Below, piece after piece: positions 52,101-64,000 of a stretch of 64,000 nucleotides of DNA. Position 1 is the stretch's first letter. Each line of letters starts with the position of its first letter. Source of the DNA: Polydactylus sextarius (lineage: Eukaryota > Chordata > Actinopteri > Polynemidae). A program made the translations under genes and the position numbers. The stretch is taken from contig CM028912.1 in assembly GCA_016801845.1 (NCBI GenBank), forward strand, positions 6,199,501 through 6,263,500, read 5' to 3'. The notes under the pieces were generated by a model. That model worked only from the letters and a program-made list of their open reading frames with translations, had not been told where the DNA came from and searched no databases.

Positions 52101-53437
52101 TGCAAATCAAAAAAACAGTCTAAATATATTTTGAGTTTAATTCACTAAACTTTCTAAGAAAACTTAACATTTAGACTTTTTTTTTTAGATCTAAATTTTC
52201 TTGACTTGGATAAGTGTTTGACATTATATAAAAAGATGGAGGGCACCTTTTTCGATCATCTTTAGTCTTTTTCCAGAGTTTATTGTCTCACAAACTGTCT
52301 CTGTCTCAGGCGCAGCTGGAGGAGTTGGAGTTCCAGCTGAAAGGCAGCGACGCCTACGCTGCTCGGTTTGGAGAGGCCATCACTGACCTGGGAGACCTGG
52401 ACGATGACGGTTATAATGGTAACAATCACACTTTTATTTTGATGAATCCATTTCCGGTATGATACTACTACAACTGTTGCTAATACCCAACAGCAAATAT
52501 CTACTGCTACTGCTAACAATACTACCGCTACAAATACAGAAATGTGATGATCAGGTCATCACTTTTCTCTCTAATTTTTTTTTTATTATTATTTTACACA
52601 AAATACTGTTCTTGACAGGTGCTATTTTAATAAAATGTACTTACATTACTTTCTACAAGAAATATTACTATGCCTAACATGAAAACACTTACAGGTTGTG
52701 TAATTTAACTCTCAAACCGACAGTAGCTGCCACTTTGTGATAATTAGGAGACACAATTTTGGCTTTAACACAACGCCCTCACACTCTCAGAGACCCCTCA
52801 GTGAGTGTGTGTGTGTGTTGTGAAGGGTGGAGTGTGTTATTAAGTTCATTAAAACTGTAATGACAAAGTATTCCTGCTCTTTAACTGAATCTTGAACCTG
52901 CCCTGTAATCTGCTACAGTTAGATAAAAGGTTTTGTGTGTGTGTGTGTGTTTCTGTGTTGGCGAGTGGTGGGTGTGTGTCTGTGTGTGTTCCAGTAGCTT
53001 GTTCTTTGTTAAGAAGAAAAAAAAATACTTTCAGACCTTTACATCTTACATCAAAGCCTTCGGGTTAAATATTAAAGGACCATGCTGCAGTTTTCTCATG
53101 TTTATGTACTAACTCTGAGGACTTTTAATCCTGCTGAACCTTTTTTTAAAGGGCCACAGCCACAGTGTTAGACAGTATAGAGAAAAAATGACTAATGTCT
53201 TACCCCCCTAGGATGTACATAATTTTCCAAACAGTCCTTGATTGTCTTATGACTCATCTATCACACTAGAGGTCAAAGTCGGTCCATCAGATCTGTCCAC
53301 CTGAAGCTCAAACGTGTGATGTTGTGGTTTTACTCAGTGCAACGTGGAAACAAAAATAACCACTAGCTGTTTGGTTGGAAAATTTTATAGGTCAAAGTGG
53401 TTTGAGTGTGTTGAAATGATGTTGTACACCAACATTA

Positions 53438-53477
<40 letters not shown>

Positions 53478-55929
53478 TAGATGTGGTGATTGGTGCTCCA
53501 CAGGAAGACGAGCTGAGAGGAGCCATCTACATCTACAACGGCAGGAAGGACGGCATCTCACCAACTCCATCGCAGGTGCATCATTAATACTAATGATGTG
53601 TTACAGCCCGATTGCCTCAAGGTTGTACTTGAGTAAATGTACTTAGCTGTTGTGATTTCCAACATGGTGTATGTTTGTTTTCAGAGAATCACTGGATCCA
53701 CTTTGGGTCATAACCTCAAGATGTTCGGTCAGTCGCTGAGCTCTGGCATTGATATCGACGATAACGGCTACCAGGGTAATCTGAACCTTCACATCATCTG
53801 TTACATTACATATTTTGCTATTGTTAGATAACCTGTAAACACAATTAAACTCTCTGTTTTTCTGTAGATGTGGCGATCGGCGCGTTTCTCTCAGACTCAG
53901 CTGTGGTTCTCAGGTAAAATCTTACTTTCTTATTTTTTAGCTCCCTTATAAACAGGATATTCATATTTTTAGTTCCGTCTTAATGATGTAATAATTCCTC
54001 TGAATGTGTCTGTCCTGTTTGTTCTAGGACCCGTCCGGTGATTCAGGTCAAGGCGTCTCTGTCTCTGCCCGAGCACATTGACCAGGGGGTGGCGCTGTGT
54101 CAGGAACACAAGACTCCGACCATCTGCCTCAACGTCACCGTCTGTTTCAGTGTCAGGTCCAGAAAGTTCAAAGGAGCTATAGGTACAGTTGTAAACACAT
54201 TCTGTTTGTATTTTAGACCTTTCAGGATTTCACGATGTTACAATTGCAAAAATTAACACAAATTCAACAAATACCTGCAAATACTGAGCAACCTTGCAAT
54301 TTTGACCAATCATCGCAACTTTTCTCCAAGTTTTGATGGATCATCGTTGTTTCCCGCAAAGATCAATACATTACTGAACTTACTTCCTTGTTTCTTGTGG
54401 AAGATGCAGGAAATGTAAGATAAAAAGGTCTCGTGCATGTAATACTGTTGTGGAGCAGTAGTTTTCCTTCTTTTTAATTAATTGTCAAAGTAGAATAATA
54501 ATATAAGTTTATAATTTTAATGTTATTGCAATTTTTCCCCTTTAAAATGGGAAAAAATCAATGACTTTAACTTTGACTTGCTCCTGCAACTTTATTGCAA
54601 CAAAACACCTAAAACGCAGCAGCCTTCATCGCAATTTTTCCTCTCTCAAAAAGCTGCCATGAAATCAAGCAAATTAGGCCACAGCAATCTCTAAAAACGG
54701 CTGCAAAATCTTGGAGGGATTGGTATTTAGTATTGTTTGAAAAATTGGATTAATTCAAGCATTTGTCAATATCTTAAACTCCATAAGTATTGCAGTATAA
54801 AAGGGTCTTTCCAGTGTTTTAATCATGACTGTTCTTCTTATTCCTCTTTAGATCTTCAGTATAATTTGACCTCTGACCTCCTTCATAAACCATCCTTCCC
54901 TCATCGCTTCTATTTTCACGGTAACGGGTCTTCTAATAGCACAAAAGGAAACGTGAGAGCGCGACACGGACAGCTCACCTGTACAACACATGTGGCGTAC
55001 CAAAGGGTAATACTTACAAAAACAAAACAAAACAAAAACAGACATGAAATGAATTTAATATGAGTCCAGTGACTGACTTCCTGTCCTGTTCCCTCCTCCT
55101 ACAGAAAGACGTGAGGGACATTTTTACTCCAGTTAAATTTGAAGTTTCCTACAGTCTTAAAGACACAAACACCATCAGATCGTCTGCCAAAACTTTCCCA
55201 CCGTTAAAACCAATTCTGCAGCAAAGCGCTGGACACAAGAACACCATCACCAACCAGGTACTGACGACTAAACCATCACTGATAGTGACTCTTTAAACTA
55301 ACTATAATTACCAGCACTTACGCTAATTACAAAGATATGCGCAAGTTTGTTACCACAATTTCTTGTTTTATTGATAAAGGAGTATTAACTCAAACATAGA
55401 AACTCGTAAAATAAATAAATTAAATAAACATAAATAAAAAAGAGGCTAAAGGTCTCTTTAACATGTACAGTATTTATGTTGCAACAACTAAAATGAAGAA
55501 TTATCTGATAACCAACCCACTGGTTTCCTGCTGGAGCAGCTTCAGTGCGAAGTGTTGCTGTCCATTACCATTCAGATCTGTGTTTAAGGAAAGGAAACAG
55601 CTTAATCTGATGTTTGCTCCGCCACGCACACAAATAAAGACTTCCTGCTGATTCAAGATGTACGCTGCAGCACATTAACGTCTGTCATAGTGGGCACGCT
55701 ACTGTACATCCTATTGAGTTACCCAGCTGCAATTACAACATTTGTAATGCAAACTCAGGGGTCAGAGGTCATTACAGTAGTAAATTAATAATAATTATTA
55801 TTAAAATCATCAATAAATTCCAAATGTTTCTCTTTCTTTCTGTCAGACTTGGTTTGCTCGATCCTGTTCTCTGGTAAACTGTTCAACCAACATGCAACTG
55901 TCGGCTGAGCTTGTGTTGCCACAGTAAGA

Positions 55930-55982
<53 letters not shown>

Positions 55983-58900
55983 TATATATATACACACACA
56001 CACACACAGGAAATTCAATTAGAAACCATGACTTCTCTCAAATTGTATTCTTTCAGTTCTCTAAAAATACAACACAGTGTGGAGGTTATTACTCTTTCAC
56101 GAGTTAACACATGATGCTAATAAGCCTCTGGCTAATTCGGAAGAACTTTAGAAACAACATTGGTCAGCACCACTGCTTTTATCTCATTTTGAGTCGGATC
56201 ATCACGTCATTTAGCTCTTTAGAGCAGAAACACAATATAAAAACATCATATATGCAAAGCAGAGCACCAGGTTGACACCACATAACCACACAACATGTGA
56301 CTGTGTATGATGGTCAAGTTGATAAAATTCCATAAATAAACCTGCAAATGCTGTAATTTGTGTATTTAGTGTAAAGATTACCACTGTGGTGGAGAGGTTA
56401 GAGCTGTCACTATAGCTGATATGTATATTCACAGGAAGGAGGTAATTGAACCCTGAACCTGAATTGAGTTTTCCACAAAGACACACAGATGCAAATGTAG
56501 GTTAATTTGAGGACTCAAGGTGTGAATGTTAGTGAGTGGTTGGTTACCCATATGTGTCAGTTTCTTGTTTTTATGATAAGCTAAGCTAACTGTGAAACTT
56601 TTAAAATATTCTTGGCACTTAAATGTTTTCATACTAAAAGTGTTTAAATAATTCCTATGCATGAAAAACCAGGCACCCTTTGTCAGCCGTCAACAGCTGT
56701 ATTTTGATGATGTTTTCATTGTCATCTGTCCTCAGGCAGCAGGAATACTTTGCTCTCGGCTCAGGACAAACCATCATGGTGAAAACGTCGCTGTTAAACT
56801 CCGGCGATGACGCTTTCCTGCCTCGACTGACGCTGCAATTCCCCAACAACGTTCACTACATTAAAGTGCTACAGAATGTGAGTTTACCTCATGATAAAGA
56901 ATGATAAAATGATTAAAGAATGATTGGCAGATTTTATGTGATATAATGTAACACTCTGTGTGTCTTTTTGCAGCAAGATAATGTAGTCGGTTGCGATGTC
57001 ACACATGAAAACAACAGTACAATGGGAGTTGTTGACTGCAGTGTCACCAGCCTTCTGCTCCCAGCTCAAGCACGGGTAAACCTCAGTCAACCACACTCTG
57101 TCACTGAAAAACAGTCTACCACAGTGTCCTAAAGTAGTTTGTAGAAATTCAAGTCGTAGACTAGAATGATACTCAAGTAAAAGACTTAGAGTATCTAGTA
57201 TTTACTGTACTTAGGTATGACAAGTAATCTACAATAAACATACTTAAGTAATGAAAGTAAAAGTACAAGTACATAAGTTAATAAAAACAGATGAATATTA
57301 TGAAGTTTATCCAGCACTTTAAAACATCGAGTCTACAACAGTCTTCATAGATAATGTCTTGAATTAAAGTTGTTCTTTTTTAGTAAATTTCTGCTTGATG
57401 CTGATATATTTTTTAAGTTTCATCCATCCATCACAGCTGGAACCTAAATCAACCTTCAAACATGGTTCTGATAGTCTAAACAGTCACAGGTAGACTTAGA
57501 GTGAACCGCAGCACCATCACCACATTTCATTTTATCAAATTTGAAATTAGTGAATTAAAAGTGAAAGTTGGCAGAATTAAAAAGACTCAAGTAAAGTACA
57601 GATACTCCTAAAACATACTTTAGTACAGTGGTGAAGTATTATTACTTTGTGTAATAATTACTGTATTATTACTGGTCTGCCGTTGTTACAGTTCACTAAA
57701 CGTGAACACCAAAGTGACACAAGAAGAAGAGACTTTATGCTGGTTCCTTCTACAGCTGTTATTTTGATATTTTCACCAAAACTGTTAGCTAACACTTGTC
57801 CATGATCATTTTTACTCAAAAATGCCCCCAGTCAAGAGGTCAAAGGTCATATACACTCAGCTTTTGTCTCATCAGCAGATGTTTACTGTTTTTCTTGGTC
57901 TCAGCAGTTAAAGTTGTGAAAGAAACTGTTGAAATATCTGAATTTCTGACAGAGCAGCACTTTTAAAGTGGAATTAGGGGTGATTCAGTGAGTCATTCTA
58001 GTAACCTTTAGAAATCACTGTTTCTTTTTTTTTTTTTTTCTTGTAGTTGAATATCAGCTTTCTGTTGGATGTGAGTCAGAACAGTACACCTGGTGACTTC
58101 AAGATCCATGTGAACACCAGCAGGTAAAGAAACACACCCTCCTCTCATCTGCAGAGATGAAAAAGACCTTAAGGACGTCAGAATGTATAGAAAAAAAAGC
58201 AATTTATTATTATAAGATACAAATTATTGTATTAAATCTGCTTTCTCTTTAGTGATAACTATGAATGGGAAGAGTATCGCAATGATAATGCCATCAGTCT
58301 CCCTCTTAGTCTTAAATATGGAGTCAACATCAATGTCCACGGGTAAGTTGGTGAACAATAATCTCACATTTTTTATATAGAAATATATTCAAAAGAGATT
58401 TAAGAGATATTATACACATGGGACGTGATGGAGATGTGTTTGTCTCATGTCTGTTTGTTTGGTTGCAGCTTTGTGACTCCCACCTCTTTTGTTTTCGGAG
58501 ATGATGACAAAACTCCAGATGACTGCTACCCTGAAAGATTTAACTACACATATAAGGTAAATATTCAACATATCACTGAGTTATATGGCTAGTAAAGGTC
58601 AGCAGATTTCTTTTCTTTTTGTTTTGCAGCCTGGACCAAGAGATAGGAAGGGAAGTTATTTACTTGTAGTTTGGCCAAAGATTTTACCTCTTATCAGCAA
58701 CAAAGGCTGCAGCGGTGGCAGTCAAACCAGATGATAACGCATGTTTCATGTCATTCATGTCAAATTACACTCTGAAAAAAATCATTGTCTCTGATGTCAT
58801 TCACCAACAAAAGTTCATGAACAGATGTCCTCAACTTGTCTGAGAATTCAGTAGTAAAACCTGCTGAGATGTGATATAGCTTTAAGTTAAAGTTAAACTC

Positions 58901-59612
58901 TTTGTTTAGGAGGAGGAGATGATTGGCAACACTATGTTTCCTCATCTTTTCTGTTGTATCTTTCTGCCTGCAGGTGTTAAACTCTGGTCCCAGCAGGTCA
59001 ATAGATACCGTGGTTGTCATCACATTGCCAAAGATCCTCGCACCCTATAATCACAGGCTACAACAGGTGGTTCACTGGCAGGTATGTGATATAACATCAG
59101 CATCAGCAGCAGATGTGAAAGAAGAAGAAGTAGAAACTGACAGTATAAAGCCCCCTGTTCTTAAACGGGGAACATTTCAAATGCTGTTTACACTTACAGC
59201 AGGGGGACTTTCCTCTTCACTTGTTCACAGCTTGATTTTTTTTTGTTACAACAGCAGCTCATATCAATTTGAGGAACTGTTATTGTGACAAAAAAAAAAA
59301 AAAAAAAAAAAACAGGCCGTGAGAATCAAGAGTAGTCATCAGCAAATGTTAGACTTCATGTTTTTTTTCTCATTTTTATTTGAAATACAAGGACAGAATT
59401 TACAGATTTGGGTTTTTGTCAGTTTAAGCATTAACTCAAACACTGAGCTGCAGTGGTTGTAATAGTTTTCTCTCTTTATCTACAGACGTCACATGGTGTG
59501 TGTTCAATCAGTGACATGACTATTTCAGTCAGGGAGGACTGTGACGTCCCTCAGCCTTCCTTCATCAAACAACTCGTCTTCTTCTTCTCCTCTGCCACCA
59601 CCCGCAGATTGG

Positions 59613-59686
<74 letters not shown>

Positions 59687-62370
59687 CACATACACACAGT
59701 CATCTAAAGACAAATGCAATGCAGAAATGTCCGCATTACTATTGTTAAAAACTGAGATAGGTCCTTCTAATCTAGTTTAAGCTAATATTACCTTCATAGA
59801 CTGTATATAACGATATCTAGCATGGCAGATCCCTAGTTGTGAAGCCAAAACATCTTGATTGCCCCCTGGCGGCTGGTTGCAGTAAATCGTAAAACTCCTC
59901 CCCAATCCATTTTTGTACATTGGACAAAAAGGATCAAATATAGGTATAAAAAAAGACTCTTTTTTAGACCCTGGCTAAAATATTAATCTTCACATACAGC
60001 CATTGGTTCCTTATAATAGGTTAGCATTCAAACATGCTAACTAATTATCACTAAACACAAAGTAGAGCTCAGGCTTTTGCTCAGGCTCAGCTTTTGACCT
60101 CATATTGGTGCTAAAAAAAGTGAAGTGATCACAGAGGTCGCTATAATTCATCCTGATGAGAAGTAGCGATATTTTTTACCAAATTTAATGGCAACACATC
60201 CAGATTTGGAGGAAAGTAAGTGAAACCACATGTAAAACCTCATGTCGACATGAGTCTGGAGACTATGAATCAACCAACACTGCCGCCCCTAGAGTCTTAG
60301 TGCTTACGTGTGTTGTGTGTATTGATATAAGTCTTTTCCTGTTTGTGTGTGTGTTTGTGCGTAGTTTTGTGGCCTTGGTGACAACCTGTGTGAGAGGCTG
60401 GTGTGTCGTCTTGGTAATCTGGACGCAGGAAGAGATGCTACAATCCAGCTGGAGACCAAACTGAACCCTGCTGTGCTTCTGCAAGCTCCGGTAACACACG
60501 CACACTCATTCATCTTGTGTGTGTAGACTTTCATCAGTAATCTACAACCCAAAGCACATTTTTATGCCTTCACATCGATGTCTAATAATGTTCCAATATC
60601 TTAGAAGTGTTAAGAGGAAATCCTTTCAAATTTAGCACAAATGTTCATTCGGAACCAAGGATGAATTGATCACATTAATGATTAAAGTTCTCATTTCTTG
60701 GGAACAAGTTATGCACTGTTATTGTGCTAAAGGAATTTGATGACATTTACCTTTTTTATTCAGGTATTCTCACTGAAATTTAGAAAAGTTTTAAACAATG
60801 TTCATAAGCCAAAAAGAAGATAATCAGCATATGGAAAACACTTAATACAGGCTTAACAACAACATTTACTTTGAACAGCTGCTACAGCAAAAGTGTTTTA
60901 GGTTTGTGGTTTTGAAGAAGCTGCAGGAAGTTTCAGTTTAAAGTTAGGAAGACTTTCTTAAAATACAAACCCTGACAGGATGCAGAAATATACAAATGAA
61001 AGAGTGAGTGAGCGAACACAGTGGCTGCTCTGTGGCCTCAGTCTGCGATGTGCATCTAAAGTTCATTTCTAGTTTCGTGTGAAAACAAGATGTGCTTATT
61101 CTTTCTTCTTTGAAGAGGTGTTGCTACTGAAATACTCTGTCACACACCTACACGCACACACATCTAGATGTGAAAATAGTTTAATTCACATAGACACACA
61201 AAAACACTCGCACTTTGTTTCCTCTTGTACAAACAATTGCCTTGATACATATGCAAATATATTAGAGCCAGAACTCTTCAGTGTTGATGGTGTCAGCTCT
61301 AGAATTAAATTATTGTGAACTTAATAATATTAATTGATATATTTCTGCTGTTGGTGAAGTGTAAGTAAACATTTATCAATCTGATGATAAGGATTTGAGT
61401 CTGGGTCCTGACATCTGTGTTTGTGTCTGTCTCAGGGTCGCCACAGTATCATGAAGTTAGAGAGCACAGCGATGATATTGTCTCCCAGCCACGAGGATCC
61501 AAACACCTTCCTCATCCAGAAACACCCAATGGCAGAGGTAAAATCAATCACAGCCAAAACTGTGATGAATGAACTGCTCAATTGATTAAATCAAGGGTTT
61601 TACAACTCAGTGCAACACTATTAGAGCCACATGGGACAAGAACTAGACAAAAAACTGGACACTTATCTCTAGGGAAACGTAACAAAGTACATTTATAAGT
61701 TATTTTACTCAAGTATAATTTTGAGGTAGTTTACTTGAGTATTTTCCAGACATTTACAGTATGTTTATATTAATATATTATTAATTTTACTGAAGTTGGT
61801 ATCTCCTACAAACTGCTGAATATTCTGTGTGTTACTAATGATCACATATGTGGAACATTTCTAGGTGGTGGTTGAGGCTCTTTTTAGCCAGAAACCCTCA
61901 AAAGCTGTGCAGATCAGCATCATTGTCGTCAGTTTAGTTTTGGGTCTGATCATCCTGGCTGCTCTCATCTGGTGTCTCTGGAAGGTAAATATATATATAT
62001 TTCTATTTTACATTAATACATTTGTTACATAAATACATAGAAGAATAAACCTGTATTTGAGACACTTTATAAACATATGTTCCAGAGTTTTAGCATTTAT
62101 GTTCTTTGTCATGTCAGTCAACTGATGGTTAAAGCTGATATATCAGATAGACTCTCATGAAGAGATGTTACAGTATAAACCAATAGATACTGGTACTGAT
62201 AAACTGCAGTGTAACTGTTGTGGTTGTGACATCATCTTTTTTTTTCTCTGTCTGTGTTTCAGGCTGGTTTCTTTAAGAGGAACCTTCAGAAGCAAGAGGA
62301 GGAGTTCAGGAGACACAGCTGGGATTACGTTCCTAAACTTTCTAACAGTGACAGAGAAAGCTTTTCTTAA
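44721..62370 (+). CDS. itga4: Integrin alpha-4 (28 coding exons)
   Basis: Coding exons: 44721-44926, 45298-45419, 46037-46137, 47314-47446, 48227-48294, 48583-48715, 51274-51359, 51504-51566, 51650-51790, 52310-52418, 53481-53575, 53685-53775, 53868-53913, 54028-54182, 54852-55006, 55105-55257, 55847-55923, 56736-56877, 56974-57075, 58047-58123, 58253-58342, 58469-58556, 58974-59081, 59486-59611, 60365-60490, 61436-61537, 61865-61984, 62263-62370. They sum to 3123 bases with matching phases: 1040 residues (human 1032). The product is a cell-surface adhesion subunit that pairs with beta-1 or beta-7 and binds VCAM-1 and fibronectin in mammals. A signal peptide (about 1-36) precedes YNLD. The FG-GAP propeller has three calcium loops (317-325, 380-388, 442-450). 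There is one transmembrane helix (about 980-1003), then GFFKR (1007-1011) and RRHSWDY (1021-1027), equal to the PKA/paxillin motif of mammalian alpha-4. The tail and CGKTC...HRWKN words separate it from alpha-9. The donor of exon 2 is weak and least certain. The dibasic cleavage site is missing. Confidence 0.96.
46140..46188. repeat. (AC)n microsatellite beginning at a splice donor
   Basis: The run begins two bases after the GT of the intron that follows exon 3 of itga4, so the donor context GTAACA merges into the repeat. Confidence 0.95.
46540..46640 (+). repeat. Possible dispersed repeat with GGGCTGCACAATAT start
   Basis: GGGCTGCACAATATCTCGAA followed by repeated ATTGCAGTATTAACATG-like words resembles a decayed high-copy fish repeat that starts GGGCTGCACGATAT. 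It lies in itga4 intron 3. The family is not assigned. Confidence 0.35.
50865..51000 (+). repeat. Possible DNA-transposon fragment
   Basis: TAGTTCTCAACCAAGGGCAA, GGGTCACAAGATAAG and GTCGTTAGATGTTTAATGG resemble the common motif 'gttctcaaccttggggtcg ... ggtcgtgagatg' of old vertebrate repeats. It lies in itga4 intron 6. Only the fragment is present. Confidence 0.4.
53441..53476. repeat. (GT)n microsatellite next to an itga4 acceptor
   Basis: A perfect GT run ends four bases before the acceptor AG of exon 11 (53479-53480) and takes the place of a pyrimidine tract. Confidence 0.95.
53614..53666 (+). repeat. Fragment of the ACTTGAGTAAA teleost repeat
   Basis: The words TTGTACTTGAGTAAATGTAC and TTAGCTGTTGTGATTTCC match the end of a repeat whose other pieces lie at 57150-57660 and 61672-61762. 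Confidence 0.45.
55926..56008. repeat. Compound (AC)n(AT)n(AC)n microsatellite
   Basis: AC run, then a long AT run with one GC step, then another AC run. It starts four bases after the donor of itga4 exon 17. Confidence 0.95.
57150..57660 (+). repeat. Long dispersed teleost repeat in itga4 intron 19
   Basis: The left part (GATACTCAAGTAAAAGACTT, GTAAAAGTACAAGTAC) and right part (CTCAAGTAAAGTACAGATAC, ACATACTTTAGTACAG, GTGAAGTATTATTACTTTG) carry the ACTCAAGTAAA words of a familiar fish repeat. The centre is diverged. It is probably a nonautonomous element. No coding part is seen. Confidence 0.5.
59616..59698. repeat. (AC)n microsatellite in itga4 intron 24
   Basis: A long AC run with a few interruptions near its right end, starting four bases after the donor GT of exon 24. 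Confidence 0.95.
59820..60200 (+). repeat. Likely dispersed repeat sequence in itga4 intron 24
   Basis: GAAGCCAAAACATCTTGATT with GCCCCCTGGCGGCTGG and, further on, ATTCATCCTGATGAGAAG with ACCAAATTTAATGGCAACAC resemble two segments common in fish introns. Limits are approximate. Confidence 0.4.
60600..60720 (+). repeat. Dispersed teleost repeat (copy 3)
   Basis: The words AAATCCTTTCAAATTTAGCA, CAAATGTTCATTC and AAGGATGAATTGATCAC place this with the copies at 15325-15490 and 40530-40740. It lies in itga4 intron 25. Confidence 0.5.
61672..61762 (+). repeat. Fragment of the ACTTGAGTAAA teleost repeat
   Basis: GGGAAACGTAACAAAGTACA, TTTTACTCAAGTATAATTTT and GAGGTAGTTTACTTGAGTAT follow the known order of this repeat closely. 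It lies in itga4 intron 26. Confidence 0.6.
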
Positions 62371-63640
62371 CTGTGACGCTCTATGGTCTGATCTTTAACC
62401 TGCGACTGTACGGTGGCGTGATACATCCCGACAGACTGAAGTCAGACCTGTCTGAGCGCAGTGGACGATGAATTTGAACTTGCCTAAATCTGACTATGAA
62501 TTTTTAAATTATTTTTTGCCTGATGTGCCTTCATAAATGTGGATATGTTCACAGACAACAGATGGATGGAGGATTTATTAAAAAGGGAAGTGAATGTGAA
62601 ACAATCAAACTTGCACCAAGTAGAAGAAGGTCTCTGGGCTTCCTGAGATCACAGCGCTGTTATCGATGGCCTCCATTTTGACTCTTTTTAAGAGGAAACA
62701 AACCAAAGGAAGTGACCTTCAAACTCAGGGGATGGAAACCTGGCTTCTGATTGGCTTGTGACTCTTTGAAAGACCTTCCTTTTGTCCGTGTAACATATAT
62801 TTCGCTATGTTTTCATTCACCTGCTGACCAACACTGCTGACTTTATGGACTGGTGACTCCAAGAGCAAACTCACTGGTCTGTTCACAGCAGGAGAAGTCG
62901 GGACGTCAGGTGATTGTGTAGAACAACAATCAACAATCAACATTTGTGTTTTATTGGATTTTTTACACCAAAAGACCTTTTTGGACCTTTGGCCTGTTTT
63001 CACTCTGGGATTTATTTGTATGGAGCTTCAATTAACAGCTGCATTAACAGCTGCGAAACATCGCACAATCAGTGGATTTTCTTGTGTATTTGACAAAAAT
63101 CCATGCATTTTTTTGGTGTTGACCAACAGTGAAGCATCCTTACAATGTTGACCTTTGACAAAACAGTCAGAGTTGGAGTGGAAATGGAAACGGACAATGG
63201 TTATTTTTTCTGTTGCAGTATCTCAGATTTTGACTTTGAGGTATGGACGCCGCTACAAGAGAAAGCTCAGTGACACAAATACGTTCTTTGCATCATTAGT
63301 GAACCATCGTTAAGTCAGTAGCTGCTAATTAGTGCTTGCTCTTAAGCTCAAAGAGTTATCTCCCTATTTTTAATAAATTTTGACCCAAGCGGCAGAACAG
63401 GGTAAACGACCTAGAGTTGGATGAAGCTGGATAAAGAGTAACTGGATGGTTTCATTTGGCTCCTAGCTTCCCTCACTCATCTAAAGGAAAGAAAATTACC
63501 TGGTGATATGATCCTGCTGTATTTATAATGATATTTAACAGTATATATAACTTAACTAAAAGCAGGATGGATGTGAGGAAGCGATAAAAGTAGCTATAAC
63601 TGTCCTGAATAAAATTTGTAGCCTAAGTGGTTTGTTAAAA
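62371..63640 (+). terminator. itga4: itga4 3' UTR and candidate polyadenylation sites
   Basis: The region after the TAA has no further exon. AATAAA hexamers lie at 63372-63377 and 63608-63613. The second is followed by a T/G-rich stretch and could mark the 3' end near 63630. Alternative ends cannot be excluded. Confidence 0.5.
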
Positions 63641-64000
63641 ACCACAGGTACAAATTTGAATTATTTTGAAGGCCCTGGTGTTTTAAGATTAATAATAATT
63701 ATAATAATAACCACAACTTAATAGCTATAAACTTTTTTGGATTTGGACTGTAAAATGAAAAAAAGAGGGAAAGAAAATGTATATTCTGCACAATTTTTAA
63801 AACTTTATGAATAAGTAGCTGTTTCCACAGGTGTTCTGCCTCATCCACAAGACAAACTGTGTCTTATTATTATCAGTATTACTGTGTCCACAACCTGAAC
63901 TAATCAGATTCACACTGAAGTTCACACCACATTGATCCATTTAAGAGGACGGAGGAAACATTTGTTTACCCAGTGTGTCAGAAATATCACAAGAAAGAGA
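63641..64000. other. Sequence beyond the itga4 3' end
   Basis: AT-rich DNA with a short ATA/ATT-rich run near 63690-63710. Nothing recognisable is seen up to the window end. Confidence 0.5.

Overview
The window is AT-rich vertebrate nuclear DNA, most likely from a teleost fish and probably a percomorph. The evidence is two vertebrate orthologues with fish-like divergence, very abundant (AC)n/(GT)n microsatellites, an L1/Tx1-type LINE, a tRNA-derived SINE, a fish-type TRIM/B30.2 pseudogene and several dispersed repeats common in fish genomes. The species cannot be named from the sequence.

Layout. 1-4150: intergenic, no gene seen. 4150-7950: gpr45 on the + strand, an orphan class A GPCR with a single coding exon (6222-7382), a putative CpG-richer promoter and first noncoding exon near 4.2-4.4 kb, and a short upstream ORF in a perfect ACCATGG context. 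8868-9845: a decayed B-box/coiled-coil/B30.2 TRIM pseudogene. 13835-15889: three small exon-like blocks whose frames join into one open reading frame, the only candidate for an undescribed gene in the window (low confidence). 15.9-43 kb: a long gene-poor interval with microsatellites, a MITE-like element (23.8-24.07 kb), a TAAT-rich inverted repeat (22.31-22.36 kb), a tRNA-type SINE (35.5 kb) and a broken L1/Tx1 LINE on the - strand (37.6-40.2 kb). 43.2-63.6 kb: the complete integrin alpha-4 gene (itga4), + strand, with a CpG-rich promoter and 28 coding exons whose phases join into a 1040-residue protein, then a 3' UTR with two AATAAA signals.

The two genes are not functionally linked. gpr45 is a receptor known mainly from the nervous system. 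itga4 pairs with beta-1 or beta-7 integrins in cell adhesion. In human both lie on chromosome 2q but far apart. No operon, CRISPR or prokaryotic feature is present. I found no clear new biological system. The most worthwhile leads are the three-exon candidate ORF, the gpr45 upstream ORF, the missing dibasic processing site in alpha-4, and the inverted repeat at 22.3 kb.
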